A program made the translations under genes and the position numbers. This document shows positions 53,617 through 64,000 of a DNA stretch of 64,000 bases, piece after piece. This stretch comes from Chlorops oryzae (lineage: Eukaryota; Arthropoda; Insecta; Diptera; Chloropidae), in contig CM035807.1 in the NCBI GenBank assembly GCA_020466095.1, positions 37,788,135 to 37,852,134 on the forward strand, given 5' to 3'. The notes under the pieces are model-generated. The model was not told the DNA's origin and did not search any database. It saw only the letters and a list, made by a program, of their open reading frames with translations. How positions within the stretch are numbered: position 1 is the first letter of the stretch; every line of letters begins with the position of its first letter.

Positions 53617-55212
53617 TGGTATAAAAATTGATTTTGGTAAATTAAGTTATGGCAATCAAATTTAACCATTTTGCAGTACATATCGACTAATTTTATCATT
53701 TGATAGGATTTAAACTGCAAATTCGACGCATAAATTTGTAATGAAGATGAATTTACAGTTTTTTAAAATAGTCAAAAAAGGTCATTGAATTCCTGTCCAA
53801 ATAGAAAGATATCTTGCCAATCTTAACTATGTACTTTACAAATATTATTTTTAAGTTTCTTGTGAAATCCATTGATCACTAATGCATGCAGTATTTAAAG
53901 TTAAATCACCACATTTTAAAATTGCATAAACTTTCGCAGCTGTTGAATACAATGATTTCTCGCAATTCAGAGTGGAGCTTATATAAATCATTATATTTTT
54001 TTAAGAGGATGGTTTCTTGTTTGCGTTTAGCGAACAACTTTTTTTTTTGCTTGAATTGCATGACTGCATTTCACTAATTCTTTTATCAAATTTCGAGCAA
54101 CTTGTAAGTTTTCTCTTGGTTGATCATGTCTTGCACATATTTGAATCGCGCAATAAAAGTTGAGAAAGTGATCGTATATATAGGGGGCATTTATGCTTTT
54201 CTTGACAGCAACGATGCTTATTAAAATAGGAAAGATCGGAATTCCGGCCTTTCCAACGTGCAATGTCATCCAATGTGCGCTCAGCTCTACGAATTTCGCA
54301 TGGCAATTTACACGAAGTTAAATATTTTGAAACCGATTCAATTGTATGAGTAGACCATTTGGCATCAAAATTGTCTAAAGTTCCATTCATCCACCCTTTG
54401 AGAAATTGTTTCATAACACCAAGGTCAATTAAATGCAGGGAATCGCCGATTATAAAATCCTTTATCATGTCCAAACCATGAATATCTTCAAGAACACTAT
54501 CGAACTTGTGATGACCCTCATAAATTCTCGAACGAAAATCGTCATTTGATCGAAGAGAGCAGTTCAAGTCCGGAAAAATCATTTTCTTTTTTTCGTAAGA
54601 ATATTCTCCCGCCACTGTGCATTTAATACAAGAATTATATCCATTGTGAGCGACCACACCTGAAAAATAATTTGAAACAGATTTTTTATTGGAACATATC
54701 GTGTATTAACTTTAAATGTCACCTCTTAATAGTGAACGAGCTCGGGTGTCGCAAATAAAGCATCGCAATTGAAAATTAATCGTTTCACCATTGACATCGA
54801 TTCCACGTAGCAAAATGTCATTTATTTCTGCAACAAATGGTTTCAAAAATGCATTTACATCTTTTGGCTTGCCTGCATAGATTTAAAGTGAAAAAAATCG
54901 AAAATCCGTTTCTAAGACCAATTTACTCATTGATCCACAGAATATTCCTACAATTAAAGGTGGAATACTTTGACGCAGTTCATGAATATTCACTAAAATT
55001 GGCCAAAAAGAAGTTGTGGTACTCTCGGTTATTGGCAATCCATCGATATTAAGTTCAAATTGAGATCTTCATCAATATTATCGTAGGAACATATGGCGCT
55101 AGTTAAGGCTTTCTTCAAACCAAAATGCCAGTATTCACCCCCTAAAGAGTCCCACGCATAATATCAACTTTTCTTGGTGTTTCGAGTAAGGTTCTGGCAT
55201 CTTTCGGCAATA

Positions 55213-55214
55213 TA
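55213..55214 (+). repeat. mariner target TA, left
   Basis: TA duplicated at 56498-56499. Confidence 0.9.
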
Positions 55215-56497
55215 TTAGGTGTAGTAAAAAGAAATCCATTATTTTTTCCAATAGATGGCGTTATTTATCTGCATCTCGCGTTGTATAATCCGATCGTGTT
55301 CCGCTAGGGGCATTAGAAAGATGACAGTTCCTACTAAAAAAGCTTTTTTGACACTTTTTTGATTGATTGATTCAGTTTTGTTTGAGAGCTTGTCAAAGAT
55401 GGACATCAGCAAAGAGAAAATTCGCTACATTTTACAGTTTTTCTTCGATAGGGAGAAAACGCAAGCCAGGCGGCTGAAAATGTGAATAGCGTTTATGGAC
55501 CTGATACTGTAACAGCCAATCATGCGCAATTTTGGTTTCGTCGAATCCGTTCCGGTAACTTCGATGTCAAGGATGCACCACGCACTGGAAGGCCAATTGT
55601 CGAAAATGTCGAAAAATCATGGAAATTATCGAGTCCGCCGTCATGTTAGCACTGTTTCGATTGCAAAAGAGCTAAAGATTGCACAAAAAACCGTTTGGAA
55701 CCATTTGAATAAGGCTGGATACACAAAGAAGCTCGATGTATGGGGCCACACGAGTTAACGCAAAAAAACCTCATAGACGCGAATTTCCATCTGCGAATGC
55801 TGCTGAACCGCAACAAATCGACCCATTTCTGAAGCGGTTGGTGACTGGTTATGAAAAGTGGGTCACTACGACAACGTCAAGCGAAAACGGTCGTTGTCGA
55901 AACACGGTGAACCGGCGGAAACGGTGGCCAAGCCAGGATTGACGGCCAGGAAGGTTTTGCTGTGTGTTTGGTGGGATTGGCAGGGAATTATTTACTATGA
56001 GCTGCTCCCATACGGCAAAAACCTTTAACTCGGAACTCTACTGTCAACAATTGGACCGTCTGAAGGAAGCAATCGCCCATAAGCGGCCAGCTTTGGCCAA
56101 TAGGAGAGGAAATTGTGTTCCATCAGGACAACGCCAGGCCACACACATCGATAGTGACTCGCCAGAAGCTCCGGGAGTTTGGTTGGGAGGTTCTTCTGCA
56201 TCCACCTTATAGTCCGGACCTGGCACCAAGTGATTACCATCTGTTCCTGTCCATGGCGAACAATTTTGCTGGTGAAACATTCGCTTCAAGAGAGGCTTCT
56301 GAAATTCGACTGTCTCAATTTTTTGCTAATAAAAACGAGGGCTTCTATGAGAGAGGCATAATGAAATTACCTTTAAAATGGCAACAAGTTATCGAACAAA
56401 ACGGCGCATATTTGACCTAAATCGGGTCATTCTAACTATCTTAAATAAAGCCCTCAATTTAATGCAAAAATAATGGATTTCTTTTTACTACACCTAA
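55215..56497 (+). mobile_element. mariner transposon, copy 2, complete 1283 bp
   Basis: The left inverted repeat at 55215-55243 begins TTAGGTGTAGTAAAAAG. The right one at 56469-56497 is its perfect 29-bp inverse, and TA flanks both. Size and ends are those of a full mariner. It is inserted in the minus-strand tnp2-like gene; removing it with one TA joins the FVPNNI codons to LPKDART in frame, so the host gene was still in frame here when it landed. The ends differ from Mos1 and Himar ends that I know; subfamily not assigned. Confidence 0.95.
55399..56420 (+). pseudogene. mariner transposase with D-to-Y catalytic change
   Basis: Starts MDISKEKIRYILQFFFD. A base is missing near 55449, further shifts lie near 55600-55625 and 55742, and others near 56021 and 56111. 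Helix-turn-helix STVSIAKELKIAQKTVWNHL and WD-containing core blocks are as in copy 1. The first catalytic Asp is replaced: LVTGYEKWV with TAT at 55850-55852, where copy 1 has GAT. The other two Asp residues, in QDNARPHTS and APSDYHLF, survive. The final frame ends at TAA 56420. Dead by both frame and active site. Confidence 0.93.
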
Positions 56498-57084
56498 TAT
56501 TGTTGGGGACAAAATTTTTTATAATTTCCATCAAATCATTTAAAGCTGTTCGTGTTATTTGATGGTTAGCGCCCAAGCTACTAAATTTTCGTTCAATTCA
56601 TGCATACGTTGTTCTTTCGATGCTTCCGTTTCTAATGAATCGAATGCTTGGCTGCTATCCATTCTTTCACTATAAGCTTCCTCCGCATTGCCTGAACATT
56701 GAACATTTGCATTTATAAGGTCGTTATCCAAACCATTTGAAGGTAAGATCAAACTTGACTCCTTTGGCAATTCTTTAATGATGTTTGCGTTTGTTTAATA
56801 TTTGCACTGCGTTGCATATATCAGCTTTAGTTTTCTAAGATTTGTTATCATGCTCCTTTTTTTCGCCTTGAAATGTCCATTGGTTCTTATTTTTCTCCAA
56901 ATAACCTTGTCGTTTTCATTAAACTCCATATTTTAATACCAAACTTCTGTTCAATTTTCACCAGACATAACCATAAACAGCTGTGTTTATAAAAATTGAC
57001 TTATTTCTTGACCCTTATAATATGCTTTTGGAATATTTTAAGAGTCAAAAAGCATTTTTTCGGAAGCATACTTATTACTTCAAT

Positions 57085-57381
57085 AATTGTTACATAAACG
57101 GCTTTGCAACCTATTTGCAACTTACAAAGTGGAAGTTCCGAAGAGAAGTTACTGCAACTATTTTAAAACATCATAGCTCCACCCATTTTGACACAAAAAG
57201 TTCATGCAATTAAATTTAGTTTTTCAAACCGCTTGTGTAACTTAAGTAGTTGTTCATAACAACTTTGCATCATCTATGCAACTGAGCATGTTTTTTGAAA
57301 ACGTCTATGCACCCCTTATGCAACAAGAATAATTTTTAGAACGAAGTTCTTTATGAAACGATAGCGACAGGGTACCTAGTC
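57085..57381. repeat. right subterminal repeat cluster of the two-gene element
   Basis: GTTACATAAACG, TTTGCAACC, TTTGCAAC, GTTCATAAC, TTTGCATC, CTATGCAAC, CTATGCAC, CTTATGCAAC and TTATGAAAC in under 300 bp, mirroring the left cluster. Confidence 0.5.
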
Positions 57382-58161
57382 GAGAAAAAGTGAAAAACCG
57401 CTATAAATCTGCGTTACCTAAATTGAAGTTCGCAAAAAAGGGTATAATAACCTTTGCAAAAAGAAAGAAATATACATATATTTACGTAAAATGAGTTCCT
57501 GATGCGGCCGAGATATTATACTTTTTTAGGCGACACTTATTTCCGACGATATCCCGAAAAAACAATTAATTATTAAATTCAGAAACTACACAGACACATA
57601 CAAGCATAAATGCATTCAAACAAAACAAAACAAAACAATATGTGGTGCTGCCAGACTGAACGTTTTCAGAATAGCTCCGATTAGTAGGTTTTTGCAAAAT
57701 ATATAAGGGCATTTTAGGTAGCTTATAATTTTTTTGCGCTATCAAAGTATACGTCAATTCGTACATAATTAAAACATATTTAAAATTATCGTCTGTACTC
57801 GGGGGCTGCGGATGTAATATCGGTGTGAAAAATATCGATACTTTAAAACATCTTTATGTATGAAAATTCGCATTTTCGAGACTATCTCATATGCGATGGA
57901 AAACCCTTTAGACGTATGCTTTTTCAGTTCCAGTATATTCTGCTTATCTCACTTAGCACTTTGAGGGCTCAACGCTGTTAAAGTAAATTGAAAGGAAGTA
58001 ACGAGCTCACTACTTTGAAGAAAGGAAATCAGAGTTGAAATTTCGATGAAAGGTCGACAGAAATATATGAAATGTGTGACTTAAATGCAACCCTGTGAGT
58101 CCGATTACTTGTAAAAAGCGTATGCGTTCAAGTAGCGAAAGCCAAAGTCCTTATTTGTTTT
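57382..58161. other. non-coding, nothing recognised
   Basis: No gene or repeat identified. Confidence 0.4.
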
Positions 58162-58788
58162 TATACCCAGCGTAAGCAGGGTATATTAGGGTATCTTGTA
58201 ACAGCCAGAATTACGCTCCGTAGATATAGACATATATATATATATTCTTGATCAGGATCAAAAATTGAATCGATTTAGACATGTCCGTCTGTCCGTCCGT
58301 CCGTGTCCGGATCTCCTCCGAAACGGCTGGACCAATCAAGTCGAAATGTGGCACACAGGTATATCGGGGTCCGAGTATGATCCTAACTAAAAATGGAAGA
58401 CATCCGCTCACTGCCACGCCCACAAATGAATTTAATGTGTTTTCAGTAAAATGCTTGTAACTTGCGAACCACTCAACACATTTTATTGATATTTGGTGTA
58501 CTGGTAAACTACGAAAAGGGACATATCCTGGGAAAAAATGGACGCCGTCCTTCTCGAGCCACGCCCACAAATAATGGTTTATCGTAACTTATGAAGTAAA
58601 AGGCGTAGAAGCTTCAAATTCGCAACATAGGTTGACCAAGGTGAACGATAGGTGCAGGAAAAAAAGATATGTAGCCTGCCCAATTCCACGCCCACAAATG
58701 GAGATTTTTCGTACCATAGTGCGCCAATAATGTCGGGACGCTGGGTATTTCAAAGTCGCGCTTGGCCGACTTTAACTTTCTTACTTGG
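58162..58788 (+). mobile_element. mini-me/DINE-1-like subfamily B, full length
   Basis: TATACCCAGCGTAAGCAGGG head, core, GTCCGTCTGTCCGTCCGTCC tract at 58283-58305, CACGCCCACAAAT boxes, GACGCTGGGTAT. The tail is AAGTCGC-gcttgg-CCGACTT, with the hairpin damaged by one base, then TAACTTTCTTACTTG. Confidence 0.88.
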
Positions 58789-59039
58789 TTCCACATGTGT
58801 TTGGTATTGGAAATTTACTTGCAGCTTTAGAGCGTAGAGCCCTTTAGCGCCCATGTAAGTTACATACCTGCACAAAAATATTCTACGGCAGCATTTTTGT
58901 CTGTATTTGTATGAAAATTTATCTTTTAGCTGCATTCAACTTAGGTGCACATTCGCTTTAACAGCATCCTGTTTTTAGTTTTTGAAATAAAATTTCATGG
59001 TAAAATGTTCCTTTAACAGCTCTGTTGAAAGTTTATCTT
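58789..59039. other. non-coding spacer
   Basis: Nothing recognised. Confidence 0.4.
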
Positions 59040-59175
59040 TTGAATTTCAAACGCTTTCCTATCGACCTAAAATGCCTTTGCTTTATTAGAATTTTTCAAA
59101 AATGTTGATACAAAATTAATAAACCTGGATTAAGCTCTCATAGCGACTATCATTTGAAAGTTTAAACCAGTTATG
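59040..59175 (-). repeat. dispersed repeat R, copy 2
   Basis: The minus strand matches 2765-2895: GGTTTAAACTTTCAAATG plus ATAGTC is exact over 24 bases, and ATAAAGCAAAGGCATTT is exact over 17. Confidence 0.6.
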
Positions 59176-59357
59176 AAAGAATTTTCCTTTTATTACAAAA
59201 GTTAAATATGTTTTTTGTTAATAAAATTAATATTTGGACGGCGTTCTTTTAAGAATTCAAGTGTTGTTAAAGACATTCTGATATGTTACTCAAAAATACA
59301 GCAAAAAATTTCGGGTAGGTGCGTTTTTCGCGTAAGTGCATAAAATTGTCTGGAAAA

Positions 59358-59576
59358 TAATTGAATGCAGCTAAGCAGAATATACTGTATCGCATTTTCG
59401 CTTGTGAAAAACAGTTGAAAACAACAAACAGCCGTCTTGTATACATATATTTTTCGATTAATAAAAACAATTGAGTTTTGCGAAAAACCTTGCTGCGAAT
59501 TATATTTACTAACATTTATAAATACCATAATGAACTTCGTTCTTATCTGGTGTCCTATGACACAACTCAACTTGTT
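59358..59576 (+). mobile_element. 219-bp repeat, copy 2
   Basis: Same 219 bases as 22679-22897 on the opposite strand with one visible difference. It reads TAATTGAATGCAGC...GTGTCCTATGACAC...CAACTTGTT. The surroundings (T-run on the right, GGAAAA on the left) are unrelated to the first copy. Confidence 0.8.
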
Positions 59577-61611
59577 TTTCCTTTAAAAGATGTTACAATG
59601 TGCCACTAGGGTGATTGCATGTTTATGGCTCTCCAAAAATCCGAATGCGACATTTTATCATAACGGTGTTTTCGAAAGAATTATTTGGCATGTCTCAGAG
59701 TACATTTTGATGTTCGCTTAGAATACCAAACTTCAACTGATACATAGATATGGGCCAAAAAGTGGTCAAAAAAATTTGCATGAAGGCGTACCGATAACTC
59801 AAAAAACTAATGATGCATTTCAATTCTTCGTGCCCAAAATATGGGGAAACCGTTAATTTCAGTCTTGTCCTTTAAAATTTTTGAAAAAACCTATCACAGT
59901 GCTATGAATGTTGAAAGAGAAATACAGACATAGGTTTGCTTCCACCTTGGCGAACCTTTTTGTAAAGTCGAAATTTTGTAATATTTTTAAAATCAATTAT
60001 AATCTTGGTTATATTGATGATACCAAAATTTTGTTGGCTTATAAATTAAGGATTATTATGCAGTATTGGGAAAATGTCCTCAGTTGCTATTTCTCCGAAC
60101 AAAAATTGCAGCTGTTCCATAATAAATGTAGGTACCGATGTTCTTAGCTGTCAAATATATCGAGATTTTAGCTTGCCAATGCCACGCGATAGCCAACCAA
60201 ACTATCCACAACCACAATTTCTAGTTCGGTTTTCACGACGGCAGGTCAATTTTTTTCAGAGGCCATCCATAGTGGGCACCTCTTTTTGGGGACAATTTAA
60301 CATGATAAATTAGGTTTGCGCTGGTAATAAGAAGTAATAATTTACAACAGATTGTAAAGAACTTCAAGTTCAATTTAAATAGAAGGGGGAGTAGATTATT
60401 TAGGATATTATTTAAAGAGTGAAATTAGAAATAAATAACAACAAATCATCGATCTCATGTTTTATTTTAAAGAGAGATCTCTTCGAAGTGTGATGATGAA
60501 ACAAGGTTCTCGATTGTACGGTAGTGAAAGAGAGAGGCAATTGCTTTCCTTTCGAAAGATGGTATTACCAAAGGTCACAGCCTTAAGTGGTTCAATACAT
60601 AGCAGCTTATTCTTTGACTGTTTTAGTCGTACCCATGGTCCCAAGATGGCTGTGCACTTTCTGCATTTGACCCTAGAGCATTGTTTAACGATTGCCTCGA
60701 TTGAAAGCTGGTTTTGGCAATTTGGCAAAGGTTGAAAAATACTCCCGATATGATAAATTCCAATTTTAAATAAGGCAAATTATTTAACGGGACGGTGTTT
60801 AAAAACTGTTTAAAAAGCACACATGTTTTTTTTTTTTTTTTTTTTTTGACAAAACAATATTAGTATGTCGTCGATAGTGTTAGTGAAAATGTAACAAATT
60901 TAATTTTCTTCCAAGCGCCTTACTGCAGAATTTACAAAATTTTAATATATGTCTTAAGACGAGCTTACACAGTTTGTGCTTTAGTGTCTACATGTATCAG
61001 GTATCATTGTGCCCGCTTATGTGCCGTAAGGGGTGACATCGAGTATGTTTACACATCAAAAATTCTTGTCGTTGACATTTCCTCGCAGCCAAACGGAACA
61101 ACTCTTTTGCCACCAACAACCAACGAACCATCCCTTAAACAAAACAGATTCATGGCGGTAATCAATCTTCTTCCACTCGTAACGGACTGACAGCTTTGCG
61201 CTGTAGAGTCAAATTGCGATATCCCTTCTTACTCTCACTATGTTCAAGCCGAGTGCACTTGAGGACGAATTTCAGTTCCATGTTCCACTGAGGCGAAAGG
61301 TTAAAGCATGTGCGCCATATGACAAGCATTAGTATGGACAAAAAGATGCGGAACAGAATGTTAGACCATCCTTCGAATCCCCATATTGATGTGAATTGAA
61401 AAAGTTGCTTTAGTTTTTATTGTTTAAGTTAGAGAAATTTCGCTAAAGAATTCTCTAATCCACTGAATTGTAGTTTCTTAAGTTGTGTGAAACGCATAAA
61501 ATCAATATTTTCTACATTTGAAATTAATTTCCTTCACTCCCCATGATTTGAAGAAGTTATAGGTATATTAAATAACTGTCACTTATTCTGAAAACCAGAT
61601 ATTTCGCAAAT
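59577..61611. other. non-coding; unassigned open frames
   Basis: Frames of 79 codons (59908-60147, 60074-60313) and 92 codons (60457-60735) have no recognisable domain, and the last is overlapped by an equally long frame on the other strand. A T-run sits at 60826-60847. No repeats recognised. Confidence 0.35.
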
Positions 61612-62012
61612 GGGCGATTCCATTATCGCGGGAGCAACATTTACACGTATGTTTTAGTTTCATGTAACTAAATAAAAAACATTTTTAATAAAAAAAAGTC
61701 TTGAAAAGGCTACAGCTTAATATTTTCATTGCATATTAGGTCACAAGTATTTAAAAAAAAGACTTTTAAAGTCTTGAGAATGATTTAAATTGCCATCGCG
61801 GGTGCAACAAATTTGGCCCTACGTTTCTAGAGACAAAAAACTCATAAATCTGTTAATTGTGATACATTTTATGTGTTATGCCTTAATATTTTGTTAGATG
61901 TATATTTAACAAACTACAGGAAATTAAAAGTGTTATCAAGAGAAATATAAACAAAGAGTTATTCATTTTTATATTAATCGCGGGTGCAACATCAAAATAT
62001 CGCGGGTGCAAC
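61612..62012 (+). repeat. element end dense in ATCGCGGGTGCAAC words
   Basis: GGGCGATTCC at 61612 resembles the GGGCAATTCC end of the 7614 MITE. ATCGCGGG(A/T)GCAAC recurs at 61624, 61795, 61977 and 61999, all in the same direction. Right boundary and relation to the adjacent coding relic are uncertain. Confidence 0.45.
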
Positions 62013-62131
62013 CAGTCTTTTTTTTTGCCGGTTTTGCAGAGCAATTGTACGAGGACACACAATACATCGCAAAAATATATTTTTAAAACAGAAATTTGGA
62101 CAGTAGGAGTTTCAGGACATGCTCATCGTCA

Positions 62132-62625
62132 TTACTTTGAAGCTTGAAAAGACGTTGATGGAGTTTCGTCATTTATAAATTCAGTATCTGAATCACTGTT
62201 AAAATCGAAGACGCTCCATCTCTTTTTAAGGGGTAATAAAGATTTGCTCTTATCCGAAACTGAAGGCACAGATATATCAGCATGAGGAGTTTATTTTCGT
62301 ATTTTGATATTTGAAAGAGGCTCCAAGTCGTCATCGCTCCAATCACTTTCTGTATTAGCGGTGCTTTTTGGCGACTTCAAAACCAATTAGCATTTAAAAT
62401 GAGACCGTGAGGTGCGTGCCACAGAAATGCTATGAGCCTCTTCAAATTGGAAGAAATTTTTTGATTGAATGCTTAGTATATGTTTCAGCCCTCCCATTGT
62501 TTATCCAACATGGCTATCTTTTCATTAATTTCTATTTTTCCCACATATTTAAAGAAGATGTTCTTAGAGTGACTGCGAGCTAAATCATAAAATTCTAGGA
62601 CACTGTTGACGATGGCTTTCAGCAT
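62132..62625 (-). pseudogene. degenerate coding relic of unknown family
   Basis: The minus strand from about 62625 reads MLKAIVNSVLEFYDLARSHS and KIEINEKIAMLDKQWEG. After a shift it reads SIQSKNFFQFEEAHSISVAR, TSRSHFK, an in-frame stop, LVLKSPKSTANTESDWSDDD, another stop, SVSDKSKSLLPLKKRW and FNSDSDTEFINDETPSTSFQ, ending in TAA at 62132-62134. Continuous sense-like composition with acidic low-complexity tails and few stops says former protein-coding DNA, probably transposon-borne. I do not recognise the family. Its upstream side is cut by the repeat at 62660. Confidence 0.45.
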
Positions 62626-62659
62626 ATATTATTAGTCAAGGCATATCAAAATAACAAAA

Positions 62660-63000
62660 TATGTACACTCCAAAAAATTTTGGAGTAAAAAGTAAGCCAA
62701 AATGGCTTCTATATAAATCCACACGAAATTAGTTTAAAATGTAAACCATCGCCAATTATAAAAATTTTAACGATGAATGTTATAAAATGTAGATGATATA
62801 ATATTATAAAAGTGATTTATACCATCTGCCGCGTAAATTGATAACAAAAATAGTTTACACAGGTTTTACATCTTGATAGTTTATATAATTTTAATAATGT
62901 TGAAAATAGTGTGAAATTGTTTTACACCAACAAGGTGTCACATTTATGCGAACATCAGTTTAAATGGGTTTTATAGGGCTGAAGTGTTATTTTAAAACTT
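62660..63000. repeat. element with CACTCCAAAAAATTTTGGAG end, GTAAAC-rich
   Basis: A perfect-looking ACTCCAAAAAATTTTGGAGT palindrome at about 62668. Then GTAAACCATC, GTTTACAC, GTTTTACACC and related words on both strands, like 25795 and 29040. Right boundary unclear. Confidence 0.4.
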
Positions 63001-63269
63001 TTATTCAGATAAATATTAAAGAAATGAAAAATGAAATACTGTGCAATTTGTTTTCAATCTAAGAAGATTTATTTTAATTAATGTTGTCATTTAAGTATAT
63101 GTAGATATCATTTTTATAAATAAATATTTATAAGGTTTTTGTTAGTATAATCATCTTATTGTTTATTTGAGATGTAATAAGCTCATATGATTTGAAATTT
63201 TTAAAGTTTGCGAAACTTAAAACACACTTTTTGTTTGTTTTAATAAATCAAAAATGAAAATCAAAGTTT
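63001..63269. other. non-coding, nothing recognised
   Basis: AT-rich; no feature seen. Confidence 0.4.
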
Positions 63270-63270
63270 T

Positions 63271-63425
63271 GCGAATTTCGCGAATGGTGGTCATGGTTAA
63301 ATTTTAACCGTTAGAGGACATTTTTTTTAGCTGCGAAATACTCAATTCAAAATAGTGAAAACCAAATTTTCGCGAATTTCGCGAATGGTGGTCATGGCCA
63401 AATTTTAACCTTTAGTGACGACTTT
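63271..63425 (+). repeat. two tandem units of about 101 bp
   Basis: GCGAATTTCGCGAATGGTGG plus TCATGG, then TAAATTTTAACC or CAAATTTTAACC, occurs at 63271 and 63372, followed by a similar tail. May be the tail of the adjoining element. Confidence 0.6.
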
Positions 63426-63429
63426 ATTT

Positions 63430-63965
63430 GGCGGCAAAATACAATCAGAAGAAATAATTTTTGTATACAGATTGAGATTAAGAGAAAGAGTGTTTTTTTC
63501 TAATGTGTAGGATGATGACCATTAACATAGCGATGTCGCAATTTTTTTTTCAGCGAAAGCTTAAGTTACATAGTAGCTATACACACACCAAATTTCAATA
63601 AGCTGGGATGTAAGTAAAAAAGTTATTCACGAAAACATTAAGAATCGTGATTTTTGAAACTTCTGAACCACTTCCCACGACCAAGAAGGGACTAAGAAAA
63701 AAATTTGTATGCAGTTTTTCGGACATTTACCTGGTTTCAAGTCCATGCCAAATTTCAATATATATCTTTCATGGCTTAGGAGTAAATTACGAAAAACTAA
63801 AGTGTGACCGACAGACAGACAGACAGACAGAAGCATGGCTAGATCGATTCCTCTTGTCACCCTGATCAAGAATAGTAAATTTATGTCTATATCTATCGCG
63901 ACTCCTTTGGTATGTTACATATCCGTGCCAAACTTAATATACCCTTTCCTTCGGAAAAGGTATAA
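63430..63965 (-). mobile_element. mini-me/DINE-1-like element, subfamily C
   Basis: The minus strand starts with the imperfect palindrome ATACCTTTTCCGAAGG...GGGTAT at 63965. The core contains CTTGATCAGGGTGACAAGAG, and a (GTCY)n tract is at 63807-63832 (GACAGACAGACAGACAGACAG on plus, shown in part). The body is unlike subfamilies A and B, and the lower-coordinate end could not be fixed. Confidence 0.7.
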
Positions 63966-64000
63966 AAATCGTCTTCATCAATTCTTATGTCGTTAACGTT

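Larger units (their letters stand above)
54030..56929 (-). pseudogene. tnp2-like transposase, interrupted by a mariner
   Basis: The minus strand probably starts at 56929 (MEFNENDKVIW). It continues with SSLILPSNGLDNDLINANVQ, ITRTALNDLMEIIKNFVPN, then the mariner, then LPKDARTLLETPRKVDIMRG. After two shifts come LPITESTTTSFWPILVNIHE, KPKDVNAFLKPFVAEINDIL and FICDTRARSLLRG. A 63-bp intron (54722-54660, GTGACA...TTTCAG) leads to VVAHNGYNSCIKCTVAGEY, FRSRIYEGHHK, SLHLIDLGVMKQFLKGW, CEIRRAERTLDDIARWKG and, after a last shift near 54240, IYDHFLNFYCAIQICARHDQ. The paired Cys motifs and the HLxxLGVMK block are typical of animal tnp2/CACTA-like transposase-domain proteins. Several frameshifts; inactive. 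Confidence 0.72.
50839..57381. mobile_element. two-gene CACTA/tnp2-like transposon relic
   Basis: About 6.5 kb (about 5.3 kb without the inserted mariner). Left boundary CCCTAGTGGCACCGG, where a mini-me copy is interrupted; right boundary near GGTACCTAGTC. The ends match only loosely (CTAG, then GGNACC) and would be decayed CACTA-type termini. Clusters of GTTRCATAA/TTATGCAAC words lie just inside both ends, as in the subterminal repeats of CACTA elements. Inside are two convergent genes, plus strand 52.2-53.6 kb and minus strand 54.0-56.9 kb, and a mariner at 55.2 kb. The intervals 51.0-52.2 kb and 53.6-54.0 kb hold nothing I recognise. Confidence 0.6.

Noticed and set aside
60457..60735. 92-codon plus-strand frame
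   Set aside because: An 88-codon frame overlaps it on the other strand and neither has a domain or clear coding signature.

Overview
This is AT-rich eukaryotic DNA (roughly two thirds A+T by eye) from a fly. Two independent things say so. First, a minus-strand exon near 9.1-9.6 kb encodes the N-terminal part of the Hox protein Proboscipedia, including the YPWMKE hexapeptide. Second, the window is full of dipteran repeats with (GTCY)n tracts of the mini-me/DINE-1 type. The Pb sequence resembles that of Drosophila but is clearly diverged, so a non-drosophilid higher fly is likely; the species cannot be named from this window.

Layout. 1-9134 is the proximal part of a pb intron on the minus strand, already invaded by a mariner, a mini-me/DINE-1-like element and small foldback elements. 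9135-9625 is the pb exon. 10.33-10.79 kb is a GC-richer block that may hold the pb promoter and 5' UTR. From about 10.8 kb to the end there is no recognisable host gene. If the promoter guess is right, this is the region upstream of pb, where other flies have the zen-class genes; otherwise it is a very long first intron.

The remaining 53 kb is a stratified deposit of mobile elements. Non-autonomous hAT elements have 8-bp target duplications at 24.83, 30.06 and 48.10 kb, and a larger imperfect one spans 16.1-18.0 kb. A Tc1-like transposase relic at 21.9-22.7 kb is cut just before its catalytic Glu by a 219-bp repeat, which recurs at 59.4 kb with one mismatch that I can find. There are two mariner copies (left edge and 55.2-56.5 kb), at least eight full or partial mini-me/DINE-1-like elements in three subfamilies, tRNA-derived repeats, and relics of three arthropod repeat-protein families (23.4, 27.5/30.7 and 62.1 kb).

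The most informative structure is 50.84-57.38 kb: a degenerate element of about 6.5 kb. It carries two convergent genes, one whose start resembles the N-terminal module of DUF4806 proteins and one tnp2-like transposase. Both ends have clusters of subterminal repeats. A complete 1283-bp mariner sits inside the transposase gene at a TA site, and removing it restores the reading frame across the junction.

Three repeat families (mini-me A, mini-me B and the 219-bp repeat) share one 3' architecture: a short hairpin, 10-20 nt, then CTTGTT. That suggests a common rolling-circle (Helentron-type) end. Coordinates of degenerate elements are my own hand alignments and may be off by several bases.
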